From the NCBI RefSeq assembly GCF_947488835.1, contig NZ_CANLBK010000002.1, forward strand, positions 434,001 through 498,000: DNA of 64,000 nucleotides, in the 5' to 3' direction. Origin of the DNA: an uncultured Marinobacter sp. GTDB taxonomy: Bacteria; Pseudomonadota; Gammaproteobacteria; Pseudomonadales; Oleiphilaceae. Shown here piece after piece: positions 27,028-36,133 of this stretch. Each line of letters starts with the position of its first letter. Positions within the stretch are counted from its first letter, which is position 1. The position numbers and the translations under genes were made by a program. The notes beneath the pieces are model-generated. The model worked only from the letters and a program-made list of their open reading frames with translations. It ran no database searches and was not told the DNA's origin.

Positions 27028-29103
27028 ATGCCCCAGGCAAGCGGACTGCAGTTTACCGCCCGTGTTGGCGAACTCCCCTCTGATCTATTTTCCGTTGTCG
27101 GCTTTACGCTGACTGAACGGCTATCCGAGCTATTTCATGGCCGCCTTGAACTGGCCAGCACCGACCAGGATATTGATGCCTCCGAAGTTCTGGAGCAGCA
27201 AGTCGATCTGGTTGTGTGGCAGGACGGCATGCCCCTTCGCCGTTTTACTGGCGTAGTTAACGAATTTGCCCGGGGCGATTCCGGTCATCGGCGCACCCGC
27301 TACGAGATTGTTATCCAGCCGCCTGTGTGGCGCTTGGGGCTGATGCACAACAGCCGTATCTTCCAGACCCAAACCACAGACGTTATCGTGCGCACCCTGT
27401 TAGAAGAGCGGGGCATAGTGGATTCGGTATTTGGTTTGAAGCGCGCCCCCCAGGAACGGGAATACTGCGTACAACACCGGGAAAGCGACCTGGCCTTTAT
27501 CGAGCGGCTGGCCGCCGAAGAAGGTTGGCACTACCGCTACCAGCACGGCAGCGTGGATGGAAACGAACAACCCGGTCTGATTATTGCCGACCACCACGGC
27601 GATGCACCAAAACTTGAAACCGCCGAATACAATGGCAAAGCCGGCGGCAGCACCAAGCAACCTGTGGTATTCCGCTTCCGCTACGAAGAACGGGTTCGCG
27701 CCGCTTCCGTAGCCACCAAGGATTACACCTTCAAAAACCCTGCCTACGCCTTGATGCACGAACACAGTGCCGCCGGTGCCAACCAACGGCAGGATTACCA
27801 GCACTTTGATTACCCCGGCCGCTTCAAAGCCGACGCCAGCGGCCAGCCGTTTACCGAAGCCAGGCTGGATGCGCTCAGAAATGATGCAAGCACAGCTCAA
27901 GGCGAAAGCAACCGCGCAGATTTCACATGCGGGGCCAAAACCGAACTCACCGAACACGACAACCCCAAGCTGAATCGGGACTGGCTGCTCACGGCTGTTA
28001 TCCACACTGGCAAACAGCCTCAGGCCATGGAAGAAGAGGGTGGCTCCGAACCCACCAGCTACCACAACACCTTCAGCGCCGTGCCCGCCGACAAAACCTG
28101 GCGGCCAAACATCACCCACCGCCCACTCATGGACGGCCCGCAAATCGCCATAGTGACCGGCCCCGAAGGGGAAGAAATTCACTGCGACGAATTTGGCCGG
28201 GTAAAAGTGCGCTTCCCCTGGGACAGATACAGCAAGAACGACGAACACAGCAGTGCCTGGTTGCGCGTAAGCCAGGGCTGGGCGGGCGGCCAGTATGGCT
28301 TCATGGCCCTGCCAAGAATTGGCAACGAAGTCATCGTCTCTTTCCTCGACGGCGACCCGGATCAGCCCATCATCACCGGCCGGACTTATCATGCGACCAA
28401 CACACCGCCTTACGCGCTGCCGGAACACAAAACCCGCACCACGCTGAAAACACAGACCCACAAGGGCGAGGGCAGTAACGAACTGCGGTTTGAGGACGAA
28501 GCGGACAAAGAGCAAATCTACATCCACGCCCAGAAAGACCTGGATTTGCTCACGGAAAACAACCGCACCGACGTCATCAAAAACGACAGCCATCTAACCG
28601 TTGAGAACGACCGCTTCAGCCACGTAAAAAGCAACGACCACGTTACCGTGGACGGCGAAAAGCGCCAAACTATTGGAGCCGACTGCAGCCAGACCATCGG
28701 TGGCACCCTGCACCAGAAATCCGGCAGCGCCACCCTCTGCGAAGCCGGCAGCGAAGCCCACCACAAAGCGGGCGCCAAAGTAGTACTGGATGCCGGTGCC
28801 GAAATTACCATCTCCGGCGGTGGCAGCTTTATCAAACTGGATCCCAGTGGCGTAACACTGAGCGGGCCGGGGATAAAGATTAATTCTGGTGGGGCGCCGG
28901 GGAGTGGGAGTGGGCAGGGGGCAGTGATGCCGGGAGTGCCGCAGAATCTGGAAGGAAATTCTCATGAACCGATAGCGCCCACTTTTCATCCTGCCGGTTT
29001 TGCTGAAACGGAAGGCCAGTCTCTGGCATTGAAGCAGGCAGCCATCAACGGCAAGCCATTCTGTCAAATTTGCTCCGAACGCATGAAGCAAGGTATCGCA
29101 TAA
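27028..29103 (+). CDS. vgrG: Type VI secretion spike protein VgrG (orphan)
   Basis: VgrG (TssI) trimers cap the Hcp tube of the type VI secretion system and carry effectors into target cells. The 691-aa protein has the gp27-like region (about 1-360, with HRESDLAFIERLAAEEGWHY), the gp5 OB-fold (CDEFGRVKVRFPWDR ... PRIGNEVIVSFLDGDPDQP) and the beta-helix needle ending in GGGSFIKLDPSGVTLSGPGI. A short Gly-rich linker and a 70-residue tail with FCQICSE follow. No effector domain is fused, so cargo must bind through the DUF4123 adaptor encoded next. No tss genes are in the window, so this is an orphan spike island relying on a secretion apparatus elsewhere. Confidence 0.96.
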   Translation: MPQASGLQFTARVGELPSDLFSVVGFTLTERLSELFHGRLELASTDQDIDASEVLEQQVDLVVWQDGMPLRRFTGVVNEFARGDSGHRRTRYEIVIQPPVWRLGLMHNSRIFQTQTTDVIVRTLLEERGIVDSVFGLKRAPQEREYCVQHRESDLAFIERLAAEEGWHYRYQHGSVDGNEQPGLIIADHHGDAPKLETAEYNGKAGGSTKQPVVFRFRYEERVRAASVATKDYTFKNPAYALMHEHSAAGANQRQDYQHFDYPGRFKADASGQPFTEARLDALRNDASTAQGESNRADFTCGAKTELTEHDNPKLNRDWLLTAVIHTGKQPQAMEEEGGSEPTSYHNTFSAVPADKTWRPNITHRPLMDGPQIAIVTGPEGEEIHCDEFGRVKVRFPWDRYSKNDEHSSAWLRVSQGWAGGQYGFMALPRIGNEVIVSFLDGDPDQPIITGRTYHATNTPPYALPEHKTRTTLKTQTHKGEGSNELRFEDEADKEQIYIHAQKDLDLLTENNRTDVIKNDSHLTVENDRFSHVKSNDHVTVDGEKRQTIGADCSQTIGGTLHQKSGSATLCEAGSEAHHKAGAKVVLDAGAEITISGGGSFIKLDPSGVTLSGPGIKINSGGAPGSGSGQGAVMPGVPQNLEGNSHEPIAPTFHPAGFAETEGQSLALKQAAINGKPFCQICSERMKQGIA

Positions 29104-30044
29104 TGTGGCCCTTCGACCCACAAATGCGAACGTTTGCCATTATCGATGCAGCTATACCGCAGCTTAGGGAGCGCTGTTATGCGCTCTCTGCAGCTAGTAA
29201 TAGCGAACCGTTGTACGTGAGCACACCGTTTGCCCATTTAATTGAAATTTCACCAATACTGCTTGAGATTACATCCGATAGCCCACTTTTAGCGTGGCTT
29301 TCCGAAAACCGCCCCACATTGAACTGGGGAGTTTTGTTGGCTTCTGATAGTGATTTATCCGCAGTGGCAACGCACTTGCGAAAAACGTTAACAGTAAAGA
29401 GCATTGATGACGATGAAATGATGCTCCGCTTCTATGATCCGGATACGTTACCTGTTTTTTGGGATGCATTATCGACAACCGAACAACGGTTGTTCAGTGG
29501 GCCTGTTACCCAATGGGCAGCCCGAAAAATTGAAGGAAATGTCAGCTGGTGGCAGGCAGCTCGCCCTCTAGAGGAGGCGGACGCTACCATGAAAGATCTC
29601 GGGCAGCCTTGGTTAAAGTTAACCTCAGGGCACCGGAACAGGTTGCGCGTGCTGTTCCACCGCTCATTGCGTGCACAGGTTATTACGAGACTTAACACGA
29701 CCATAACGTGGCGGCTGATGCATTTAGAACCTGCCTTTGTCGAATCGCGAGTAGATGAATCACTGAATGCGATGTACCAGTGGTTATCTGACCCCGAGGA
29801 ATCTCAATCAACCAGGTTTTGTCGGCTATGCATCGAACATAGCTCTCATTTTTATCAATCAAGACAGGCACAGTCTTACTTGAACAATATGGGCTTTGAT
29901 CAAGCAATGGACCGGTTGGAACAAGAAATAGCTGTCGCCCCGAACACCTATGCTGAATATCACGACCGGGAATGGATGCCGGATTTTGATGAAAACGTTT
30001 TAACTGAAAAGCGTCGCCAACAACGCTGGAGTAATCAAGGATGA
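29103..30044 (+). CDS. DUF4123 T6SS effector adaptor (Tap/TEC)
   Basis: DUF4123 proteins are chaperone-adaptors that load an effector on a cognate VgrG and are not secreted toxins themselves. The 313-aa protein starts with the domain (FAIIDAAIPQLRERCYALS, then PLLAWLSENRPTLNWGVLL and LRFYDPDTLPVFWDALS, a recurrent family motif). The C-terminal half is variable and probably effector-specific. Its ATG shares one base with the vgrG TAA (TAATG), and its TGA overlaps the next ATG (ATGA), so the three genes are translationally coupled. Confidence 0.9.
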   Translation: MWPFDPQMRTFAIIDAAIPQLRERCYALSAASNSEPLYVSTPFAHLIEISPILLEITSDSPLLAWLSENRPTLNWGVLLASDSDLSAVATHLRKTLTVKSIDDDEMMLRFYDPDTLPVFWDALSTTEQRLFSGPVTQWAARKIEGNVSWWQAARPLEEADATMKDLGQPWLKLTSGHRNRLRVLFHRSLRAQVITRLNTTITWRLMHLEPAFVESRVDESLNAMYQWLSDPEESQSTRFCRLCIEHSSHFYQSRQAQSYLNNMGFDQAMDRLEQEIAVAPNTYAEYHDREWMPDFDENVLTEKRRQQRWSNQG

Positions 30045-30946
30045 GCGAAACGCAAAGCTGCCCGCTGAATAACGACATTACACCCAAGCTTGCTTTTATT
30101 TGTAGTTTTGTCTGCTTTTGCAGCATCAATCCTATGAAGTCTAAAACTGGCCGTAATCTGAAACAGATGTGCGTAGATGCTTCCTTGGATGCAGCCAATA
30201 CCGTAGCGGATACGGGTATTCGGCCCGAAGTAGGCTATTACATGCCAAGAGGCCCAGGTCAAATACCCAGGCCATTGATGCTAAAAGATAATATGGGCCA
30301 GGAAACCAACACGCCCATTCGTAATTTTGGCCACATGATCAACCGTATTCGTCGCCTTAAAACACCGGTTGCTGCGCTAGCGAAGGACGAGGTGGAATCT
30401 TACTCAAAAGGTGAGTTGCGAATTCCCGATGCAGTGGTACTTAAAGACCCATGCAAACCGCCGACTCAGGATAATTTACTGGGCGTTGTAGAGGTAAAAT
30501 TTCGCGGGGATCGTTGGGGAAAAGGGCAAGCGGATGCTTATCGCGATATTGCGGGCTCGAGAGAGGGGCTGCGTGAGCTAAATGAGGAGACCTGCCAGTG
30601 CGATGGTACCGAGCAGCAACTTCTCCCCGAAGACAATTTACAACCCGCGCAAGCCATGTATGAGCAGGAAGAAGAGCATGGTTTTGGTGATGCGTTGTTG
30701 TTGGGCCTTGAGGTTGCTGTTATAGGCGTTGCGATGGCGGCTTTGGTTCTGGATGATGCCACGGGTATTGGCACGGCGGATGATTTCCTTTTAGTGCCAC
30801 TCGGTACACGGATGGCCCTGCAAAGTGCACGCTTTGCCAGCGGTACGTCGACAGTTGTACGCGGTAGCAGCCAGGCTGTGCGGATCGTATCCGAACGTAT
30901 GCATCTGCTACGACCCAGCCTTGAGCGAATCGGCGCTGCATTTTAG
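30041..30946 (+). CDS. T6SS nuclease effector with VRR-NUC domain (TseV-like)
   Basis: A 301-aa putative antibacterial DNase. Residues about 125-172 hold a VRR-NUC/PD-(D/E)xK core: Asp in RIPDAVVLKDP, Glu-x-Lys in GVVEVKFRGDRWG and GQADAYRDIAG after it, in the order found in TseV effectors. The N-terminal 100 residues carry several Cys and the sequence GYYMPRGPGQIPRP, with no PAAR domain. A hydrophobic segment (ALLLGLEVAVIGVAMAALVL) near residue 225 is unusual for a cytosolic nuclease and might aid entry. It follows the DUF4123 adaptor with a 4-bp overlap and precedes a DUF3396 gene, the pairing expected for toxin and immunity. Confidence 0.82.
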   Translation: MSETQSCPLNNDITPKLAFICSFVCFCSINPMKSKTGRNLKQMCVDASLDAANTVADTGIRPEVGYYMPRGPGQIPRPLMLKDNMGQETNTPIRNFGHMINRIRRLKTPVAALAKDEVESYSKGELRIPDAVVLKDPCKPPTQDNLLGVVEVKFRGDRWGKGQADAYRDIAGSREGLRELNEETCQCDGTEQQLLPEDNLQPAQAMYEQEEEHGFGDALLLGLEVAVIGVAMAALVLDDATGIGTADDFLLVPLGTRMALQSARFASGTSTVVRGSSQAVRIVSERMHLLRPSLERIGAAF

Positions 30947-30981
30947 GCAAGGCGCAAAGACAATTTGAAAGGAGTTACACC

Positions 30982-31941
30982 GTGGATGAACTGAAACAAT
31001 TAATGACGATAGAAGACGCCGACGGCGTAATGCTCAAGCTCAGCTTGAATGTGGAAATATACTTCCGGAACGCCTGGCAAGTTGAGCAGAGAGCTGCATT
31101 GCTATCGGTGTTTGATGAGTACCGTGCCTATTTTGGTGCGGACTTCAAATGGACCACCAACCCCAACACGGGGCGGTGGAAAAGCCTGAAAAAAACGCCG
31201 TATCCCTATCCCGAGGAATGGTTACCGGGCGTGCCTCAGGATGAAGCATGGGAATTCGTTTACCATGGAGGGGGGCGTAAAACAGATGCCTCCGATATTG
31301 ACGTCGTATCATTTGGCAGAGGCGAGGTTGATGGGCACGAATCACCGGCCTCTATGGACAGCTACCTTTCCTATATTTATATGCATTTCCCCATCGATTT
31401 TTTCATGAACCGCGATGAAAAATTGCCAGCTGTGTTCCAGCGCTGGTGCAGCTTGCTTAATGCAGAACAAGCCTATGCCGGTTTCGGTCTTGCGATTTCT
31501 CACGGTTATGAAACCCGGGTTGATCCACTGGTCTTCCCCTTGGGGGAGCGGTTTGCGGGGCTGAATATTAGTGACGATATCGGTCACTCGAGGGAGCTTC
31601 TTAAGAGTATTAAAACCCCTAACTGGCTCACGGCTATCTGTCAGCCTTACGTCGATCAACTGGGTGGAGAGGCAGCACTGCGTGAGAAGCTGCCGAATGA
31701 GTGGCTCACCACATACACTGGCGGCCTGATCGTTCAAGCTGGTGACAAGCCATTACTGGGCGACCGGGAACAAGGGCTGGATGTACCGGCCTATCGACAA
31801 GCAGCACAGGTGCTGCGCCCTATTCGCTCGACGGATCACGACGGCATCGCCATGGGGCGGGTAGACAAAAAGCAAGTTTACAATGCACCCGAGTATCAGG
31901 CGTGGTTGGCCCGTTTTGACGGGGAGGCCAGCAATGACTGA
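30982..31941 (+). CDS. DUF3396 type VI immunity family protein
   Basis: A 319-aa cytosolic protein of the DUF3396 family, several members of which are immunity proteins for VRR-NUC (TseV) effectors. Landmarks are ASMDSYLSYIYMHFPIDFF in the middle and LTTYTGGLIVQAGDKPLLGD toward the end. It starts at GTG 30982 with AAAGGAG 7 nt upstream, 35 bp after the effector. Its last 8 bases overlap the next gene (ATGACTGA). It should protect the producer from the nuclease encoded just before. Two remnants of this gene survive further on, a 12-codon 5' piece at 32339 and a 3' piece at 40450, showing that the immunity locus was once copied. Confidence 0.87.
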   Translation: MDELKQLMTIEDADGVMLKLSLNVEIYFRNAWQVEQRAALLSVFDEYRAYFGADFKWTTNPNTGRWKSLKKTPYPYPEEWLPGVPQDEAWEFVYHGGGRKTDASDIDVVSFGRGEVDGHESPASMDSYLSYIYMHFPIDFFMNRDEKLPAVFQRWCSLLNAEQAYAGFGLAISHGYETRVDPLVFPLGERFAGLNISDDIGHSRELLKSIKTPNWLTAICQPYVDQLGGEAALREKLPNEWLTTYTGGLIVQAGDKPLLGDREQGLDVPAYRQAAQVLRPIRSTDHDGIAMGRVDKKQVYNAPEYQAWLARFDGEASND

Positions 31942-32308
31942 AACACTGGATTTGGGATTGATGCCGGCGCAATGGTTTCCGGATATCGAGTTGGAATCGT
32001 TAACGGTTGAGGGCCGGTCTGTCAATATTGTTGGCGAAGGTGAATGGGCCTTGCAAGGTGACCTGGTTCTCTTCGAAGGCCGAGGCACGCTTACGCTGAA
32101 CTTAAACGATGAACCGAACATTGAAATTTGGAATGGAAGCGAGTGGGAGGCGTTTCCGGCGGACTTGCTCAAGCATACAACCATTGTCACCTACCTGCAG
32201 TACGACAAGGTCGACAAGCAGGTAGTGGTGAACGCCCGGGTAGGGGATAAGGGCGCCAAAGCACACATTCAGGGCACGCTCTCAAGCGTTGAGTGGCTTC
32301 AGGAATAG
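31934..32308 (+). CDS. Small hypothetical protein coupled to the DUF3396 immunity gene
   Basis: I do not recognise this 124-aa protein. It is acidic, has no signal or membrane helix, and is rich in beta-type sequence (LESLTVEGRSVNIVGEGEW, LTLNLNDEPNIEIWNGSEWE). The ATG overlaps the DUF3396 stop by 8 nt. The same gene order, DUF3396 end then the start of this gene, is kept in the remnant at 40450-40849, so the two were duplicated as a pair. A co-immunity or accessory role is the simplest idea; nothing in the sequence proves it. Confidence 0.72.
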   Translation: MTETLDLGLMPAQWFPDIELESLTVEGRSVNIVGEGEWALQGDLVLFEGRGTLTLNLNDEPNIEIWNGSEWEAFPADLLKHTTIVTYLQYDKVDKQVVVNARVGDKGAKAHIQGTLSSVEWLQE

Positions 32309-32338
32309 GCCAGTTGTGAGAAAAGGGAAGCACCCATT

Positions 32339-32377
32339 GTGGATGAACTGAACCAGTTAATGACTATACAGCCGTAA
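32339..32377 (+). pseudogene. 12-codon 5' remnant of a second DUF3396 gene
   Basis: GTG 32339 opens MDELNQLMTIQP then TAA, nearly identical to the first 10 residues of the DUF3396 protein (MDELKQLMTI). An AAAAGGGAAG ribosome-like site precedes it. At 32375-32377 the similarity stops and Rhs core sequence begins: a recombination joint. Confidence 0.8.
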
Positions 32378-33440
32378 GGTCAACCCGAATGGCCTGGTCC
32401 AACAGGAGACTGCGTTTGATGGTCATCGCACCGCCTACCAGTATGACCTCAATGGTCATCTGACGGAGAAGGCCGAGTACGGTACCTCCAGCTACGTACT
32501 TCAAACCACCACCTATGAGCGGGACTGTTGTCGGGCATCGACCTGAATGGCCAACCCCTGACCCGTCACCGAATGGCGTCTACCGGCGAGGAAATCGAAC
32601 GTCAGCAAGGCGACCTGCTCAGTGCCTACGTTTACGATGAAGAAGGTCGACTAACTCAGCACCGAGTGCATCAAAGCCGTATCAAAGGCATTGCCGCCCA
32701 GCGGGACTAGCAGTACGCCCCCAACGGCAACCTCAAAAGTATCCAGGACAGTCGCAAAGGGCTTAGGCAGTACGTCTACGACCCGATGGATCGTTTGGTT
32801 GGCGTGCGGGGCGATCTCTATGAGCAACTCATACACGACCCGGCCGGCAACCTGTTGGAACAAAACCTGGGCGCTTCGAGTGGTCAAGCCGCCAATGTGC
32901 GCGGCAATCGGCTCACCATGCACGGTGACAGCCATTTTGAATACGACGAATTCGGCAACCTGATTGAGGAGCGGCGCGGCAAAGGCCAGAAACTGGTTAC
33001 ACGGTATACCTACAACTGCGAGCACCGGCTTGCGAGCGTAACAATGCCGGATGGCAGCACCTGGCACTACGAGTACGACGCCTTTGGTCGTCGTATCGCC
33101 AAAACCAACGGCCTGACTCGCACCGAGTTTCTGTGGCAGGGCGACCGACTCATTGCCGAAGAAACCGGGGATGACTATCGCACCTACGGGAATGTTGTTC
33201 AGCAGCAGGTTGCAGAGATCGACAACCCTCTCCGTTTTCAGGGCCAGTACCATGACCCCGAAACCGGTCTGCATTACAACCGGCATCGATACTACAACCC
33301 CAATACCGGCCGATTCATCACGCCCGATCCGATTGGCCTTGCGGGTGGGTTGAATAATTATCAGTATGTGCCTAACCCTACGGGGTGGGTGGATCCGTTG
33401 GGGTTGGCGGCACAAGAGAAACGTTCGCCTGATACCTCCA
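32376..33440 (+). pseudogene. Rhs core fragment 1 (decayed)
   Basis: Rhs/YD-repeat core without its N-terminal half. Compared with the copies at 42.8-44.2 kb and 45.6-46.3 kb it shows (i) a deletion after YERD near 32525 removing some 85 codons, (ii) an in-frame TAG at 32708 where fragment 2 has TAC, and (iii) loss of 159 bp (53 codons) between two CCTAC repeats near 33185, removing the YYYHLDHLGTPQELTN stretch. The conserved end (NTGRFITPDPIGLAGGLNNY, then GWVDPLGL) is present. Past 33400 the Rhs frame runs only about 37 residues of unrelated tail before its stop, because a piece of another effector gene is joined there. It cannot make a working Rhs shell. Confidence 0.85.
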
Positions 33441-33443
33441 TAA

Positions 33444-34367
33444 GCACTGAGCTTCAGGCGAGCCTTCGTTCGTTGCCTGACGGGAGCTATAGTGGCCGCT
33501 GTCAGGACAGGCAATGCTGAAGCTCAGGCAGGTGCGGTACTGGGGATGGTTGGTAGTAGCGGCCTAGCGGGAGTCAATGCCTACGGACTTTCTCGGACCG
33601 GCCAGTCGTTCTCTAAAGTTCTTGCCGCACGAGGAATGGATAGCAAGGGCGCAGCGTGGGCTATCGCTGGACGAAGTTTGTCCGGTCTGTTTGCCCGCTT
33701 GAACGTGGCTGGGCTGGTATTTACCGTGTTTGAGCTGGGTGGTACCTGGCTGTATAACCGACATAATTTGAGTGAGCGGGATAAGTGGTTGCAAACTACG
33801 CCATGGTCTAATGAGCCCATCCAGATCCATAACGGATCGCGTGAGGATTACTTAGCGGCTTTCCCCAGAATTGGCGAAAGTGTAACTCTTGAAAAGGTAC
33901 CTGAAGAAAAAGGTGATCCAGTCAGATTGCAGCTTAATGTTCATAGTTTGCCACCTCAAAGTCTGGCAGAGCCCTTGGATGGTAAAGCCCAATACCGAGT
34001 GTCCATCGTCGCTTGGCAAGTTCAGCCCGGACGAAGAGGGAAGTTTTCTGTTCAGCCAGAAACCTGGGTCCCATGCACTGGAGCTATTCTTGGAAGTCTT
34101 GAGGCATCCGAGGATGCTGCTCATTTGCAACTGAATTTTCGCCCTCCGGTTCATGAAAAAACCAAGCATGGGGTTCGCACTAAGATCCTTGTCTTAATGG
34201 TGAAGCTGGAGGTGCTTCAGGAGGATGGGGCTTACACAGGTTCTGTCTATCTATTGAAGTCGGCCCCGGATAGTGCTTATCCGTTGACTCCTGTTCAGGA
34301 GGCGCCAAAAGCTAAAACCACCTGGTGGCGACTGCATCAGCCACTGATAATGACGGATGGATTTTAA
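33444..34367 (+). pseudogene. C-terminal fragment of a VasX/BTH_I2691-like T6SS effector
   Basis: An open frame of about 307 codons without a credible start; the first possible GTG is 33492. The N-terminal part (GNAEAQAGAVLGMVGSSGLA, then GRSLSGLFARLNVAGLVFTV, then WLYNRHNLSERDKWLQTTPW) resembles the end of the pore-forming-type effectors annotated as BTH_I2691 family/VasX-like, from memory and without a search. A beta-rich tail ending WWRLHQPLIMTDGF follows. The effector body is missing; the piece is spliced to Rhs fragment 1. Its TAA overlaps the ATG of the family A gene (TAATG), so the effector end and its downstream gene moved as one block, which suggests that the family A gene is its immunity gene. 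Confidence 0.65.
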
Positions 34368-35493
34368 TGACTCGGAAAGCTAATCAGTCACAACAGTCCC
34401 CTCGCGTGGGACGCACTGAGCCTTTTCCCAGCGGCAAGCTGACCTTTTTGTCTCCTAAGCCTTTACCGACTGGCTTGCCGCCGGTGGATCATGGTCGTGC
34501 CGTAGGGGAGGTGAATGATAGTTTTCTCGATTTTGGGGCGGGAGCGACGTCGGTATTTGGCTGGCAAGCGACCATAGGCATACCCTTTTTTTGCTTTTTG
34601 CTTTTTGCTTTTTGGTTTTGTTCTCCCTTTCCTGGCTTTGCTTGGTGGGTTTGTTTTTGGAGATGGATGGGAAGATGCTCTATGGGGATGGCGAGTAACC
34701 TTTGAATTTGCCTTCTGGATTGCTGTTTGGGGAGGGCTTTTTGGTTTTGTCATGCTCTCTCTCCCTCGCTGGCAGGCATACGGGAAACTAAAATCCGTAA
34801 TTCCGACCCGCTTCAACCGCCAACGCCGGGAAGTTTGTTTTGTGCCAGAAGGAGGGGGAACCCCAATCTTCGTTCCTTGGGAAGAGTTGGTCGCTTGGAT
34901 TACAGAAGCACAGGGATTCACCGAATACGGCATCCAGCGCCAATATGGTTTTGGGGTTGGATTTTTTCATCCAGACACCGGTAAGAAATACATCCTGGAG
35001 TTTGAAACCTACGGCCAGTCCCAAGCTATCAGCACTTGGGAAGCGATCCGTGCTTACATGGAGTACGAAGTGCATACCCTAAAGGAAATCCAGGATCCAC
35101 TGGACTTGCAGGGACCGGATGACCCACCCCCGGGGAGGCGTCCATGTGTTCCGTAATGCCCGAAAACGAGCCCACAATCAGTACCGAGAGGGCGATGTGG
35201 GCCTGTTTTATCTGGTTGGTTGGTACCTTTACCACATGATGACGCTTTGGACCGTTCCCAATCGACTGGTGGAATGGGAGGCTAAAAAGCTTAACACGAT
35301 GAATCGTAGAGCCATGCCAGAATCGATGCAGCGCTGGTCCGAGCTCTTGCCGGAAAGTCAGTGGGCCAAGCCCAGTGATGAGCTGAAGCGTCAAAGCGAA
35401 CGTGTCCGGGAGCTGCTAAAAGCCCATCCAGGGAAAAGCACGCTTGAAATATTTGCGCAGGTCAGTGATGAGTTTGATGCAAGGCTTTGTTGA
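34367..35493 (+). pseudogene. Family A (DUF6708-like) membrane protein, copy A1, frameshifted
   Basis: The reading frame starts MTRKANQSQQSPRVGRTEPF at ATG 34367. It leaves frame in a heptanucleotide repeat at 34586-34613, continues in the frame seen from 34605 on, and shifts again at CCCCC (35127-35131, one C more than copy A3). A third small shift near 35478 alters the last residues. Put together it encodes about 375 aa: Pro-rich start, two hydrophobic helices (around FVLPFLALLGGFVFG and FAFWIAVWGGLFGFVML), then the soluble domain PTRFNRQRREVCFVPEGGG ... EYGIQRQYGFGVGFF. From the TM region on it is nearly identical to copy A3 (41,074-42,000). Likely a disabled or slipped-off immunity gene. 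Confidence 0.8.
34586..34613 (+). repeat. Heptanucleotide tandem repeat (TTTTTGC)x3 in a coding frame
   Basis: TTTTTGC repeats three times (34588-34608) and ends TTTTT. The stretch from CCC to TTCTCCC is 35 nt here and 28 nt in copy A3, a difference of exactly one unit. Taking one unit away restores the frame (F-F-C-F-L-L-F-G-F-V-L-P-F). Confidence 0.85.
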
Positions 35494-35513
35494 CCGCATG
35501 AGGAGCTTCAGGT

Positions 35514-36133
35514 GATGGCAGAACCGGGCAGCATCGTGCGTTGCAGCTCAGATATAAGTGCTTTGCCCGGAAGCCCCGAAAGGCGCAGCACAGCAGTATG
35601 CTGATCCTGATCCGTACTTGATTCACTCTGGCGAGCAACCGGCGCCTGATGATGTTATTACTCTGAAGACACCTTTAATCAGCAGGCTGAAAATCACAAG
35701 TAAATCCCTCTCAGAGGCGCTGTCCAACCCGTTCAGCCTTGTGGTGCAGGAAGATGCTTATTGGTCGTCATCAATGGCGTCCTCAGGCTCCGATAAGGTC
35801 GAGACAGATCAGGTACTGAGTGCGCAAATTACTGGAAGGCAGTCGCTTCCCCACCAATCGGCGGTTCGGTTTCTGGTAAAACGAGAAATATCTGAAAGTG
35901 ACTACAGCCGTTTTGGGTATAGCCAGTCGATTACCACCAGTGTGAGAGTCGGGTTGCAAGCGGTGGTGGATACCGAGTTGGGACCACTCGTGTTCCCGGC
36001 ACCTGTCCATGAGAACTATGAGGCTTTTAATAGAAAGCGCCATGGAACACCGCCACTGAAAAGCAGGTCGCTTATGAACCCATATTCGCAACCCGAGTCT
36101 CCTTACTGGTTCTTTACTGAGGTATTTGTGTGA
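35514..36133 (+). pseudogene. Family B 5' remnant joined to an unrecognised gene, frameshifted
   Basis: ATG 35514, behind GAGGAGCTTCAGGTG, opens a peptide with the family B start signature SDISALPGSPERRS but stops at a TGA (35601-35603). A second frame (from GTG 35558) takes over with YADPDPYLIHSGEQ, which still resembles family B (YADADPYHR in copy B1). It then runs into about 150 residues I do not recognise, ending ESPYWFFTEVFV. That part has no membrane helix. So a family B beginning was joined to another gene and lost frame. The last bases overlap the start of copy B1 (GTGTGA). If GTG 35558 is used, a 191-aa protein could still be made. Confidence 0.55.

Noticed and set aside
27400..28593. 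A 397-codon open frame antisense to vgrG
   Set aside because: It lies wholly opposite a well-supported vgrG, has a composition typical of shadow frames in GC-rich DNA (Val, Gly, Phe-rich) and no ribosome site or recognisable motif.
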